A stretch of 64,000 bases of DNA from Nocardia lijiangensis NBRC 108240 (GCF_001613045.1 NZ_BDBP01000048.1:1-64000), one strand, 5' to 3'. Counted from the first letter of the stretch, positions 44,380 to 53,876 are shown. The notes: a model not told the origin generated them from the letters alone. Numbers and translations are program-made.

Positions 44380-44403
44380 CGCGGGGCCTGGCGTCCAAAC
44401 GCC

Positions 44404-45102
44404 TCAGATTCCGAGAACTGCCATCCGCTGGGCGTGGCTGACCTGCATACGCTCGAACAGCTCGGCGATGCCGTTGAGGTCGCCGGTCGCGGTGAGCACC
44501 AGATCGGTGAGTTCGTCGCGCTGCGCCATGACGTACTGGGCCTGGGTGATCGCCTCGCCGAGCAGCCGCCTGCCCCAGAGCGTCAGCCGGTCGCGCTCGG
44601 AGCGGCTGGCCGACACCGCGCGCCGCACCTCCTCGACCACGAACTCGGAGTGGCTGGTCTCGGCGAGCACGTCGCGGACCACGGCGGTCACGTCCGGCGC
44701 CAGCGCACCCGCGATCTCGCCGTAGAAGTCCGCGGCGATGCCGTCACCGACGTAGAACTTCACCATCGACTCGAGCCAGGTCGAGGGATCGGTGGACGCG
44801 TGATAGGCGTCGAGGGCCCGCACGAACGGGGCCATCGCGTCGAACACCTCGACCCCGCGCTCGGCCAGCGCCGCCTCGAGGGTCTTGAAGTGGTCCATCT
44901 CCGCCGACGCCATCTTCGCGACGGCCACCTTCCCGCGCAGGGTCGGCGACAGCTTGGCCTCCTCGGCCAGCCGGTAGAACGCGGAGATCTCACCGTAGGC
45001 GAGCACGGCGAACAGGTCGGTCACGCCAGGATGATCTGCGGCGATGGGCGAGATTGCCGGATCGAACGAAACGCCAAGCGCTGCAGATGACTGTGCTCCC
45101 AT
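44404..45102 (-). CDS. ferritin-like fold protein (Rv3210c-like)
   Basis: A 232-residue helical protein of the ferritin-like superfamily: DLFAVLAYGEISAFYRLAEEAK, KMASAEMDHFKTLEAALAERG, FYVGDGIAADFYGEIAG and ETSHSEFVVEEVRRAV. Glu and His residues at intervals (E-(x)-DH, ETSHSEF) could bind a di-iron site as in MiaE-type proteins, though activity is unproven. It is the Rv3210c counterpart, upstream of rhlE in the conserved order. Confidence 0.82.
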   Translation of the reverse strand: MGAQSSAALGVSFDPAISPIAADHPGVTDLFAVLAYGEISAFYRLAEEAKLSPTLRGKVAVAKMASAEMDHFKTLEAALAERGVEVFDAMAPFVRALDAYHASTDPSTWLESMVKFYVGDGIAADFYGEIAGALAPDVTAVVRDVLAETSHSEFVVEEVRRAVSASRSERDRLTLWGRRLLGEAITQAQYVMAQRDELTDLVLTATGDLNGIAELFERMQVSHAQRMAVLGI

Positions 45103-45179
45103 GCCGCCCAGCTTAATAGGCGCGGCTGGAAGAAGTCCGCCAACAGCGCCCTGCGGTGAGTGCCAACAGCGCCCGGCGG

Positions 45180-46226
45180 TCAGTTCTGTTCCGAGAGGAA
45201 CTTGTCGAGGTAGACCCAGGTGGTGTCGCGGGCGGTCTCACCGGTGAGAATCCCGAGGTGGCTGCCGGGCGCGGTCTCGTACCGGACGGACGCGCCGGTC
45301 AGCGTGCGGGTGCCCGCCTCGACGGCCGCGGCGGGCGTGATGACGTCGGTCGGCCCGCCCACCAGCAGCACGGGCACCGTCACGTCCGCGAGCGCGATGC
45401 GCCGCTCACCGAGCCGCACGACACCGCGGCCGATGTCGTTGTTGAGGATCAGGCGGCCCCACAGCTGGCCGTAGAAGCGGCCGGGGTAGCCCGGCATCGC
45501 GGCCATGAACCGGTCGATGGACTCCATCTTGGCCAGTGTCTCGGTGCGGGCGATGTTGCTCGCCACGAACCACGGCCTGGTGAGTTCGCGGTCCCACGCG
45601 GTGACCCGGTAGGCGGCGCGGGTGAGCCGAGCCGGGATGCCGCCCGCCGCCCTGACCGCGGTCGAGGTGGCGATGCCGCCGGTCAGCTTCGCGACCGCGC
45701 GCAGCTGCGGGATGCCGGTCATCTTGTCGTAGTCCAGCGGGGAGCCGACGGCGGTGATGGAACGGATCGGCAGGTGCGCGTGCGCGGCGGCGGTGAGCAG
45801 CGCCAGCGTTCCACCGATCGACCAGCAGACCAGGTCCACCGGCTTGCCGCCGGTATCGGCGGAGGTGCGCACGATCGACTCCGGCAGGATGTCGTCGATC
45901 CAGTCCTCGAAGCCCATCCTGCGGTCGCCGAAGGTGATCTCGCCGTAGTCGACGACATAGGTGGCGCGGCCGGTGTCGCACAGGAAGCGCGCCAGGCTCT
46001 GATCGGGGCGAAGGTCGAAGCAGCTGGCAGGCGCCGCGAGCGGCGGCACGAGGAGCACCGCGGAAGCACCGTCCGACGCGCCGCCGTCGTAGCGGCGCAG
46101 CTGACGGTGCGGCTCGTCCCACAGCACCGTCGACAGCGCGGGGTTCGGCGCCTCGACACCCGCGCCGAAGGTCAGCGCCCAAGCGTTGCGGGCGGCGGTG
46201 GTGACGGTCTCTGCGATGCTCACCAC
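45180..46226 (-). CDS. alpha/beta-hydrolase related to PHA synthases
   Basis: A 348-residue alpha/beta-hydrolase. It resembles polyhydroxyalkanoate synthase-like proteins in its VLLVPPLAAPASCFDLRPDQSLARFL start, YVVDYGEITFGDRR and the late VTVPVLLVGGPTDVITP and SHLGILTG motifs. The nucleophile elbow reads LVCWSIGGT: a Ser occupies the nucleophile position rather than the Cys of true PhaC, and the first Gly of GxSxG is Cys. It is thus more likely an esterase or depolymerase. The GTG at 46226 is used; GTG 46223 is adjacent. It is not in the M. tuberculosis order and sits between Rv3210c-like and rhlE. Confidence 0.75.
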   Translation of the reverse strand: MVSIAETVTTAARNAWALTFGAGVEAPNPALSTVLWDEPHRQLRRYDGGASDGASAVLLVPPLAAPASCFDLRPDQSLARFLCDTGRATYVVDYGEITFGDRRMGFEDWIDDILPESIVRTSADTGGKPVDLVCWSIGGTLALLTAAAHAHLPIRSITAVGSPLDYDKMTGIPQLRAVAKLTGGIATSTAVRAAGGIPARLTRAAYRVTAWDRELTRPWFVASNIARTETLAKMESIDRFMAAMPGYPGRFYGQLWGRLILNNDIGRGVVRLGERRIALADVTVPVLLVGGPTDVITPAAAVEAGTRTLTGASVRYETAPGSHLGILTGETARDTTWVYLDKFLSEQN

Positions 46227-46803
46227 AAGAATGTCTCACAGGTAGTACCACCGGTAACAGGCAAGTCCGTTTTGCGACGTTTCCCGCCCCGCGACCACCG
46301 CCCCGCCGACCGCCGCAACCAGCGACGCACGGCACGCGCGAATAGCACCCGGAGGGTACCAATTCGGGGCCCGTCGCGGATTCCGGCACGGCGATGAATT
46401 GTCAAGTCGCGCAGCGTCGGTCGACGCGATCACGACGGAAAACGGACTTTTGCCGCGCAATAACAGCGACGGCAATTCGAGCCGTGCACAATATCACGCT
46501 ACAATCACTGCGGACAACGGAAATTTTCGTTCCCCGCGCGTCCGCCGTCCGGCGTGGCGCTGGGGCTCCGATGTCCAGGAAAATGTGCGCGCACCAGATC
46601 CGCACCGCGACTGCGCTGCGCCGATGTTCCCCGGTAGTTGCTGTTGGAAGACGGCACCCGACGACATCCGGCTGCGGCGAGCAATACCGGCGGATACGTG
46701 GTTGTCGTGGACCGACCGGTCCGCCCCACGCCTCGTGCGCGCGTGACGCGATAACGAGGAAGGCACGAACCTGAGCAAGATCACTGTCGAGCAGGAACCC
46801 GGT
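46227..46803 (+). promoter_or_regulatory. long leader region upstream of rhlE, no gene seen
   Basis: About 575 bp between the divergent hydrolase and rhlE. Reduced GC appears in 46430-46530, with a TACAAT -10-like box at 46500-46505. If used, it would give a leader of about 300 nt before rhlE, as is common for cold-shock helicase genes. I see no coding frame that looks real. Confidence 0.4.
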
Positions 46804-48996
46804 GTGGCGGACACGCTGTTGACGGCCGAACTGGACGCGACGCATACCGCCCCGACATTCGCCGAATTGGGGGTGCGCGAGGAAATCGTCCGTGCGCTCG
46901 CCGAGATCGGCATCGAACGCACCTTCGCTATTCAAGAACTGACCCTCCCGCTGGCGCTGGCCGGCGAGGATCTCATCGGTCAGGCCCGCACCGGTATGGG
47001 CAAGACCTTCGGATTCGGCGTGCCGCTGCTGCACCGCATCGCCACCGCCGATTCCGGTACCACGCCGCTGGACGGCACACCGCGGGCACTGGTCATCGTG
47101 CCGACCCGTGAGCTGTGCATCCAGGTCACCGAGGACCTGGAGAACGCCAGCAAGCACCTGAGCAATCACCAGGGCAAGTTGCAGGTGGCCTCGATCTACG
47201 GCGGCCGCCCCTACGAGTCCCAGATCGCGGCGCTGCGCGCGGGCGTGGACGTGGTGGTCGGCACGCCGGGCCGACTACTGGACCTGGCCAAGCAGAACCA
47301 TCTCATCCTGGGCAAGATCGGCGTGCTCGTGCTGGACGAGGCCGACGAGATGCTCGACCTCGGCTTCCTCCCGGATATCGAGCGCATCCTGAACATGGTC
47401 CCGGAGAAGCGTCAGACGATGCTGTTCTCGGCCACCATGCCCGGCCCGATCATCACCCTGGCCCGCACCTTCCTGACCCGCCCGACCCACATCAGGGCCG
47501 AGGAGCCGCACGACTCCGCGGTGCACGATCGCACCGCGCAGTTCGTGTACCGGGCGCACGCACTGGACAAGGCCGAGCTGATCGCGCGGGTGCTGCAGGC
47601 CGAGAGCCGCGGCGCCACCATGATCTTCACGCGCACCAAGCGCACCGCGCAGAAGGTCGCCGACGACCTGGCCGAGCGGGGTTTCGCGGTGGGCGCGGTG
47701 CACGGCGACCTGGGTCAGATCGCCCGCGAGAAGGCGCTCACCAAGTTCCGTAAGGGCACCGTCGACGTGCTGGTCGCCACCGATGTGGCCGCCCGCGGCA
47801 TCGATATCGATGACGTCACGCACGTCGTCAACTACCAGTGCCCCGAGGACGAGAAGACCTACGTGCACCGGATCGGCCGCACCGGCCGTGCCGGCCGCAC
47901 CGGCGTCGCGGTGACGCTGATCGACTGGGACGAGCTCAACCGCTGGTCCGCCATCGACAGCGCGCTCAGCCTCGGCATCCCCGAGCCGGTCGAGACCTAC
48001 TCGCGCTCGCCGCACCTGTTCGCCGATCTCGGCATCCCCGAGGGCGTCACCGGCACGGTGCGCAAGGCGCGCCCGGCCCGCGACGAGGAGGACGTGGTGG
48101 TCGAGCGCGAGGCGCGCACCCCGCGTCAGCGCAACCGCAGGCGCACCCGCGGCGGTAAGCCTGCCGACGGCGCGGAGGTCGGCACCGAGTCGACCGTCGA
48201 GGTCGACGGGAGCGATGCCGAGCCGAACGCCGCCGAATCGAACGCGGAAGAGGGCCGGTCCCGCCGTCGCCGTAGGCGGCGCCGTTCCGGCTCGGCCGAG
48301 GGCGCGGACAACGGTGTGACGGAAACGAGCGCCGAAGGCGAGTCGGCCGAGAACGCCGACGAGCGTGCCGAGGCGGAGACCGCCGAAGCTCCGGCGCGGC
48401 GCAGGCGTCGTCGTCGCAAGGCGGCGGACGCGAACGGCTCCGCCGAGAACGTCGAGGCGGCCGACCCCGTCGTGATCGAGGCCGCGACTCATGTCGCAGC
48501 CGAGAACGCGGCACCTGTCACCGCCGAGACCGTGGCACCTGTCGCAGTCGAGACTGCAGCTCCTGTCGCGGCCGAGACTGCGGCTCCTGTCGCAGCCGAG
48601 GCCGCGGCGCCCACGGCCGCCGAGCCTGTCGCCGTCGAGACCGCGGCACCCGTCGCGACCGAAGCAGCCGCGCCTGCTACGGCCGAGACCGCCGTATCCG
48701 AGGCGACCGCCGAGGAAGCGCCCGCGAAGCCCGTGCGCCGACGGACCCGCAAGACGACCGCGGCCGAACCTGCGGACAACGGCGCCGCCGAGAACGGCAC
48801 CGGCGAGGCCGCGGCCGAACCGGTCAAGCGCCGCCGCACCCGCAAGACGGCCGCCGCGCCGGTCGACGGGAACGGCGATGCTCCCGCCGACGCGGAGGCC
48901 GCCGAGAAGCCGGTGCGCCGACGCAGGCGCAAGGCCGACGAGGCCGAGGCGAACGAGACCGTGGCGGCCACCGCGGGAACGGCTGCTTCGGCATAG
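46804..48996 (+). CDS. rhlE: DEAD-box RNA helicase RhlE with long repetitive tail
   Basis: A 730-residue helicase. The first 430 residues are the two RecA-like domains: ARTGMGKT (motif I, Met in place of the usual SGSGKT residues), PTRELC, VGTPGRLLD, VLDEADEMLD, FSATMPG, and HRIGRTGRAGRTG. The last 300 residues are disordered: clusters of Arg (RRRRRRRR, RRRRRRR) alternate with Ala/Glu/Pro/Val repeats of about eight residues (APVAAETA-like). Such tails bind RNA. GTG 46804 follows AGGA; an in-frame CTG at 46771 with GAGGAAGG upstream is an alternative start. It is the Rv3211 counterpart. Confidence 0.92.
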   Translation: MADTLLTAELDATHTAPTFAELGVREEIVRALAEIGIERTFAIQELTLPLALAGEDLIGQARTGMGKTFGFGVPLLHRIATADSGTTPLDGTPRALVIVPTRELCIQVTEDLENASKHLSNHQGKLQVASIYGGRPYESQIAALRAGVDVVVGTPGRLLDLAKQNHLILGKIGVLVLDEADEMLDLGFLPDIERILNMVPEKRQTMLFSATMPGPIITLARTFLTRPTHIRAEEPHDSAVHDRTAQFVYRAHALDKAELIARVLQAESRGATMIFTRTKRTAQKVADDLAERGFAVGAVHGDLGQIAREKALTKFRKGTVDVLVATDVAARGIDIDDVTHVVNYQCPEDEKTYVHRIGRTGRAGRTGVAVTLIDWDELNRWSAIDSALSLGIPEPVETYSRSPHLFADLGIPEGVTGTVRKARPARDEEDVVVEREARTPRQRNRRRTRGGKPADGAEVGTESTVEVDGSDAEPNAAESNAEEGRSRRRRRRRRSGSAEGADNGVTETSAEGESAENADERAEAETAEAPARRRRRRRKAADANGSAENVEAADPVVIEAATHVAAENAAPVTAETVAPVAVETAAPVAAETAAPVAAEAAAPTAAEPVAVETAAPVATEAAAPATAETAVSEATAEEAPAKPVRRRTRKTTAAEPADNGAAENGTGEAAAEPVKRRRTRKTAAAPVDGNGDAPADAEAAEKPVRRRRRKADEAEANETVAATAGTAASA

Positions 48997-49023
48997 TTCG
49001 GCGGATCCGCTAGTCTCGCAATC

Positions 49024-50259
49024 GTGCTCGCACCCGAGCGGCGGACGCGCGCCGACATCATCTCCGCAGTCGCGATCGCCGTGCTCGTGGCGGTCGCGGC
49101 GCTGGTGGTGTGGGCGCGCGGCGACGCGACGGGCACCGAATCGGTGATCGCGCAGACCCCGGCGACCACCCCGCCGACCGCCGACAAGCTCCCCGCGAAC
49201 CTGCGGGAGCTGTGGCACGCACCCGACGACGCCAGCGCGCGAGCGCTGGCGTCCGGGGGCGCGGTGATCACCGGTTCGGAGGGCACCGTCACCGGACGCG
49301 ATCCGGCCACCGGCGCCGAATTGTGGCGCTACCGGCGGGATATGCCGCTGTGCGGGGTGGAGGCGCAGTTCGGCATGGTGGTCGCGGTGTACCGGGATCA
49401 GCGCGGCTGCAGCCAGGCCACGCTGCTGGCGGGCGACACCGGGGAACGGCGCACCGCGCGCAGCAGTTACATGGATCCGAGCGTGCGGCTGTCCGTGGAC
49501 GGCACCTATGTGCTCGCGCAGGGCGAGCGGCGGCTGGAGATGTGGCGCTCGGATCTGGTGCGGACGCTGGAGTACGGATACGTCGACGCGCCGGTGAACG
49601 TGAAAACCCAACCGCGCAAAGGCTGCACGCTGCTCTCGGCCGCTTCCAGCTCGTCCCGGCTCGCCGTACTGGAACGCTGCCCCGACGATCCGGCGTCCCG
49701 TCTCACGGTGCTCAATCCGGCGCCCAAGGACAACACGGTGCCCGAGGAGTACGGCTCGCACGTGCTGGCGGGTGCGGGCGCCGATTCGCCCGGCGTCAGG
49801 GTGATCGCGGTGTCGGACAGCCGGATCGTGCTCTACCTGCCCGGCGGAACCGTCTCCGGCGCAGGCGAATCCACGCCACCGCGGCTCGCCGTGTACGACA
49901 GCACCGGCAATCCCCTTGTGGTGCACCAGCTTTCCGCCCCGCTCGCGGAGAACACGACCACCACCCGAATCGGTTCGTCCTATCTGGTGTTCACCGGCAA
50001 CAGCCTGATCGCCTTGAACGCAAGCACTTTCGATCCGCTCTGGGCCGCGTCCAACGCAGTGGGCTCGCCCGCGCTGATGGCCGGGCGGCTACTGATGCCG
50101 GTCACCGGCGGCCTCGCTGTCCTCGACCCCACCTCCGGCGCGGACGTCGGCCGCATCCCGGTCGAGCGCCCCGGCTACACCGGCAGCCCGATCTCCCTCG
50201 CTGTCCTGGGAACCACCGTCCTCGAGCTGCGCGACGGAGAGCTGCACGCGCTCGGCTGA
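49024..50259 (+). CDS. membrane-anchored beta-propeller protein (Rv3212-like)
   Basis: A 411-residue protein with one N-terminal transmembrane helix (IISAVAIAVLVAVAALVVW, about residues 12-30) and an extracytoplasmic PQQ-like beta-propeller (GTVTGRDPATGAELWRYRRD, LIALNASTFDPLWAASN, LAVLDPTSGADVGRI blades). It is the Rv3212 counterpart. Conserved Cys pairs (PLCGVEAQFG, QRGCSQATLL) may form disulfides outside the membrane. It probably acts in the envelope as a scaffold, but nothing is known. GTG start at 49024, 28 bp after rhlE. Confidence 0.8.
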   Translation: MLAPERRTRADIISAVAIAVLVAVAALVVWARGDATGTESVIAQTPATTPPTADKLPANLRELWHAPDDASARALASGGAVITGSEGTVTGRDPATGAELWRYRRDMPLCGVEAQFGMVVAVYRDQRGCSQATLLAGDTGERRTARSSYMDPSVRLSVDGTYVLAQGERRLEMWRSDLVRTLEYGYVDAPVNVKTQPRKGCTLLSAASSSSRLAVLERCPDDPASRLTVLNPAPKDNTVPEEYGSHVLAGAGADSPGVRVIAVSDSRIVLYLPGGTVSGAGESTPPRLAVYDSTGNPLVVHQLSAPLAENTTTTRIGSSYLVFTGNSLIALNASTFDPLWAASNAVGSPALMAGRLLMPVTGGLAVLDPTSGADVGRIPVERPGYTGSPISLAVLGTTVLELRDGELHALG

Positions 50260-50305
50260 CACACCGGGTAGTCGGCGCCGGGCATTCGTGACCATGATGG
50301 AGACC

Positions 50306-50914
50306 ATGTCCGCACACAACGACGCCCGGCTGGTTCTGCTCCGGCACGGCGAGACGTCCTGGTCGCGCGAACGGCGGCACACGAGTCACACCGATCTCCC
50401 GCTCACCGAGCACGGCGAGCGGCAGGCGGAGGCCGCCGGACGGGTCATCGACGAGCTGAAGCTGCGCGACCCGCTCGTGCTCACCAGCCCGCGGCAACGC
50501 GCGGTGCGCACCGCGGCGCTGGCGGGTTTCGCCGAGTCCACCGTCGAGAACGACCTCGTCGAATGGGACTACGGCGACTACGAGGGCTTGACCACCACGG
50601 AGATCCGGGAGACCACGCCGGGGTGGACCATCTGGACCGGCGCGACACCCGGCGGCGAGACGCCCGCCCAGGTCCGCGCCAGGGCGGACCGGGTGCTCGG
50701 GGCCGCCGAGTCCGCCCTGCCGGAGCGGGACGTGGTGCTGGTCGGGCACGGGCACTTCTCCCGGGTGCTGATAGCCCGGTGGGCGGAGTTCGAGGTCGTC
50801 GAGGGCCGCCGCTTCGCCATGACCACCGCCGCGGTGAGCCTGCTCGGTTACGAGCACGACGAGCGAACCATCCACGCGCACAACATCGTTTCGACCATCG
50901 AGGGAGCCAAGTGA
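50306..50914 (+). CDS. histidine phosphatase family protein (Gpm2-like)
   Basis: A 202-residue histidine-phosphatase protein, of the Rv3214 (gpm2) group: LVLLRHGETSW with the catalytic His, EWDYGDYEGLTTTEIRE, and VVLVGHGHFSRVL with the second His. Rv3214 is an acid phosphatase rather than a phosphoglycerate mutase, so the same is likely here. ATG 50306 gives the length of Rv3214; in-frame upstream starts exist at 50288 and 50297. It overlaps the next gene by four bases. Confidence 0.85.
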   Translation: MSAHNDARLVLLRHGETSWSRERRHTSHTDLPLTEHGERQAEAAGRVIDELKLRDPLVLTSPRQRAVRTAALAGFAESTVENDLVEWDYGDYEGLTTTEIRETTPGWTIWTGATPGGETPAQVRARADRVLGAAESALPERDVVLVGHGHFSRVLIARWAEFEVVEGRRFAMTTAAVSLLGYEHDERTIHAHNIVSTIEGAK

Positions 50915-51399
50915 TCGCCGATCGAATCCGCCGCGCCACCCCCGCCGACGTCCCGGCGATGGTGGACCTCGTCTACGACCTCGCCGAGTACGAGAAGGCG
51001 CGCCACGAGTGCACGCTCACGCTGGAGCAGCTGCGCGCCGCGCTGTTCGGGCCTGCGCCCGCGCTGTTCGCGCACGTGGCGGAGGACGAGACCGGGGTGG
51101 TCGGCTGCGCGATCTGGTTCCTGAACTTCTCCACGTGGGACGGCGTGCACGGCATCTACCTGGAGGACCTGTACGTCAAACCCGAGACACGGGGCAAGGG
51201 CTACGGCAAGGCGCTCATCGCGGCCTTGGCCAAGGAGGCGCTCGACAAGGGCTACAGCCGCGTCTCCTGGTCGGTGCTCACCTGGAACTCGCCGTCCATC
51301 GACTTCTACCGCTCGATCGGAGCCGTCGAACAGGACGAGTGGGTCGGGTATCGGCTGGCGGGCGGCGAGCTGGTGAAGCTGGCCGCCGAAGTGTCCTGA
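50911..51399 (+). CDS. GNAT-family N-acetyltransferase (Rv3216-like)
   Basis: A 162-residue acetyltransferase: IRRATPADVPAMVDLVYDLAEYEKA, EDLYVKPETRGKGYGKALI (acetyl-CoA loop with R/Q-x-x-G-x-G/A) and WNSPSIDFYRSIGAVEQDEW. Related proteins acetylate diamines or small amines. The GTG at 50911 overlaps the phosphatase stop (GTGA), so the two are translationally coupled. It is the Rv3216 counterpart. Its substrate is unknown. Confidence 0.85.
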   Translation: MIADRIRRATPADVPAMVDLVYDLAEYEKARHECTLTLEQLRAALFGPAPALFAHVAEDETGVVGCAIWFLNFSTWDGVHGIYLEDLYVKPETRGKGYGKALIAALAKEALDKGYSRVSWSVLTWNSPSIDFYRSIGAVEQDEWVGYRLAGGELVKLAAEVS

Positions 51400-51415
51400 G
51401 CCGCGCGGAGAACCG

Positions 51416-52114
51416 GTGCTGATCGAGATACCCGAGCGCTGGCCCGCCGACGCCGAGGAGGCGAGGGCGATCCAGGACGCGCTGCGCCCGCTCGTGGTCG
51501 CCGCGAATCCCCGTCCGCCGCAGTACCGCACGGTGGCCGGGCTCGACTCGGCCTACGACGACGAGAGCGGTGTGGTCGCCGCGGCCGTCGTGGTGCTCGA
51601 CGCCGCGACGCTCGCGACGGTCGACACCGCGGTCGCGCACGGCGCGGTGAGCTTTCCGTACGTGCCGGGCCTGCTCGCCTTCCGCGAGCTGCCCACCACC
51701 CTCGGCGTGCTCGAACGACTCGGCGCCGCACCGGATCTGCTGATCTGCGACGGCCAGGGCTTGGCCCATCCGCGCCGCTTCGGGCTGGCCTGCCATGTCG
51801 GCGTGCTGGCCGGGGTGCCGACGATCGGGGTCGCCAAGAACGCGTGGGGCGACTACACCGAGCCGGGGCCGGAGCGCGGCGACGCATCGGATCTGCTCAT
51901 CGACGGCGAGGTGGTCGGCAGGGCGCTACGCACCAGGACGGGCGTGAAGCCGGTGTTCGTCTCGGTCGGGCACCTGATCGATCTCGACACCGCCTGCGCG
52001 CAGGTGCTCGCGCTCACGCCGAAGTACCGCCAACCCGAGACCACCCGCCGGGCCGACGCGCTGTGCCGAGAGGCGCTGCGCGCGGCGATCGCGGGAGAGG
52101 CGCAGGCCGGCTAG
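51416..52114 (+). CDS. nfi: endonuclease V (deoxyinosine 3' endonuclease)
   Basis: A 232-residue endonuclease V: AGLDSAYDD (first catalytic Asp), SFPYVPGLLAFRELP (PYIPG wedge), ICDGQGLAHPRRFGLACHVGVLAG (second Asp, His) and a TIGVAKNAWG motif. It cleaves the second phosphodiester 3' of deoxyinosine. Conserved catalytic acidic residues indicate an active enzyme. GTG start 51416. Its stop codon overlaps that of the convergent membrane protein gene. Confidence 0.92.
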   Translation: MLIEIPERWPADAEEARAIQDALRPLVVAANPRPPQYRTVAGLDSAYDDESGVVAAAVVVLDAATLATVDTAVAHGAVSFPYVPGLLAFRELPTTLGVLERLGAAPDLLICDGQGLAHPRRFGLACHVGVLAGVPTIGVAKNAWGDYTEPGPERGDASDLLIDGEVVGRALRTRTGVKPVFVSVGHLIDLDTACAQVLALTPKYRQPETTRRADALCREALRAAIAGEAQAG

Positions 52115-52539
52115 TCCGGCTCCACCCCGTAGTCCTTGGCCAGCCACTGCGTCGAGGACGGCACGAACAGCAGGATCAGCGCGGCGACCACGACGACGCC
52201 GAGCAGCGCGCCGTACACCGGCTGGTGCGAATCGGTGAGCAGCGACCACACCACGGGAAGCAGCAGGATCTGGGCGATGACGGCGACGGCACGGCCCCAG
52301 CGATGGCCGAGCAGCAGCCCGACGCCCGCGGCGAGCACGGCGCCGCCGAGGATGCCGAACCATGCCGCGGTGCCATAGCCGCTGGCCTGCGATTGGTCGT
52401 GACCGAGCAGCCCGCGCACCACGAGCACGATCGCCACCGTCACCGCGACCGCGCCCTCCAGCGCGACGAGTCCGCCCGCGCCGCGCACCGTCGCGGGGAC
52501 CACGTCCGCCGAAACCTCTGCCTTGCCGCTTTCCGCCAC
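52111..52539 (-). CDS. small integral membrane protein (Rv3217c-like)
   Basis: A 142-residue protein with four predicted transmembrane helices (LVALEGAVAVTVAIVLVVRGLLG; AAWFGILGGAVLAAGVGLLLG; AVAVIAQILLLPVVWSLL; PVYGALLGVVVVAALILLFV) and short charged ends. Position and strand equal Rv3217c. No domain with known function is visible. It overlaps nfi tail to tail by four bases. Confidence 0.78.
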   Translation of the reverse strand: MAESGKAEVSADVVPATVRGAGGLVALEGAVAVTVAIVLVVRGLLGHDQSQASGYGTAAWFGILGGAVLAAGVGLLLGHRWGRAVAVIAQILLLPVVWSLLTDSHQPVYGALLGVVVVAALILLFVPSSTQWLAKDYGVEPD

Positions 52540-52680
52540 GCGCCAAGCCTACGACGCGGCGTAGGGTGCGCCCGGTCACGGCCGCGCCCGCCGACACCTC
52601 CACGCCGCTGCCGGGCATACCGCCGACCGCGCGCACGCCGTCCGGCGAACCGCCTCCGCTGCGCCTACTAGGCTGCGAAC

Positions 52681-53628
52681 GTGCGGACGTTGCTGATCGT
52701 GAACCCGAATGCCACCTCGACCACACCGGCGACCCGAGATCTACTGGCCCACGCCCTGGAGAGCCGCACTCAGCTGACCGTTGCGCACACCCAGCATCGC
52801 GGCCACGCGGCCGAACTGGCCCAGTGGGCATCGACCAACGAGATGGACCTGATCGTCGTGCACGGCGGCGATGGGACGGTCAACGAGACCATCAACGGTT
52901 TCCTTCCGCTGCCCGAACTGAACGACGGACAGGCGTGGATCCCCCGGCTCGGAGTGATCCCCGGCGGCTCGGCCAATGTGTTCGCCAGAGCGCTCGGCAT
53001 CTCCCCCGATCCGGTGACCGCGACCAACCAGCTGATCGACCTGCTGACCCTGAACCACGACCGCAAGATCGGCCTCGGCCTCGCCGACGACCGCTGGTTC
53101 ACCTTCAGCGCGGGCGTCGGATTGGACGCCGATGTGTGCGAGGCCATCGACGCCAGTCGCGCCAAAGGCCACGCCGCCACCCCAGGCCGCTATATTCGAA
53201 CAACTGTGCGACAATTCTTCCGCGCGAAGCGTCGGGAACCGCACATTCGTATCGAAATTCCGGGGCATCAAGCGGTCGACGAGGTGCACTACGCATTCGT
53301 CACGAACGCCAGTCCGTGGACATACCTGAACGCCACGCCGGTGCGCACCAACCCCGGCACGAGCTTCGAAACGGGCCTCGGAGTGTTTGCCGTGCGGTCC
53401 ATGGCGGTGCTGCCCACCCTCAAGCTCGCCGGGCAACTCCTGTCCGCGAACGGAAATCCCAAGTCCCGCAATTTGTTTCGTGAAGACGACGTGCCGACGG
53501 TGCATATCGAGACGAAGGAGCCCATCGGCCTGCAAATCGATGGCGACTTTATCGGGAAACGCAACGTGGTGGATTTCACGGCGGTCCCCGACGTGCTCGA
53601 AGTGGTCGCGCCACAGCCACTCCGCTGA
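52681..53628 (+). CDS. diacylglycerol kinase-family lipid kinase (Rv3218-like)
   Basis: A 315-residue lipid kinase of the DagK/YegS type: LLIVNPNA, LIVVHGGDGTVNETINGFL (nucleotide loop), LGVIPGGSANVFARALG, and GLQIDGDFIG near the C-terminus. It probably phosphorylates diacylglycerol or a sphingoid/isoprenoid lipid. The GTG at 52681 is used. The Asn-Pro-Asn start with no signal peptide implies a cytosolic face at the membrane. It lies upstream of whiB1, the Rv3218-Rv3219 order. Confidence 0.88.
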   Translation: MRTLLIVNPNATSTTPATRDLLAHALESRTQLTVAHTQHRGHAAELAQWASTNEMDLIVVHGGDGTVNETINGFLPLPELNDGQAWIPRLGVIPGGSANVFARALGISPDPVTATNQLIDLLTLNHDRKIGLGLADDRWFTFSAGVGLDADVCEAIDASRAKGHAATPGRYIRTTVRQFFRAKRREPHIRIEIPGHQAVDEVHYAFVTNASPWTYLNATPVRTNPGTSFETGLGVFAVRSMAVLPTLKLAGQLLSANGNPKSRNLFREDDVPTVHIETKEPIGLQIDGDFIGKRNVVDFTAVPDVLEVVAPQPLR

Positions 53629-53772
53629 CGAAACGCCGCGAAAAACTCGCGGTTGTGCTGCGAAAACCACCTAGAGCGAGTACAAAGGACCGGGCAGGTC
53701 CCCCTTGGGGGCACCTCGATGGCGTGAGCTTCCCCACGGTGCACCGGATACCTATTGACATCTACGGTGTTC

Positions 53773-53786
53773 GTGAAAGCATTCAC
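53773..53786 (+). promoter_or_regulatory. CRP-like site in the whiB1 upstream region
   Basis: GTGAAAGCATTCAC is a perfect inverted repeat of the GTG-N8-CAC type bound by mycobacterial CRP (Rv3676), which controls whiB1 in M. tuberculosis. TTGACA, a good -35 box, lies at 53755-53760. The gene start is 90 bp downstream. Confidence 0.5.
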
Positions 53787-53876
53787 AAGCAACCGTGCGG
53801 AAACATTCGAGTCGCACAAGTGAACGATCCACTAACGACAGGCGCCCTTTGCGGCGCCCAGCAAAGGAGCAGAGGA

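Noticed and set aside
46771..46803. A CTG start for rhlE with GAGGAAGG upstream
   Set aside because: The GTG at 46804 also has a reasonable AGGA site, and CTG starts are rare, so the GTG is kept as the primary call.
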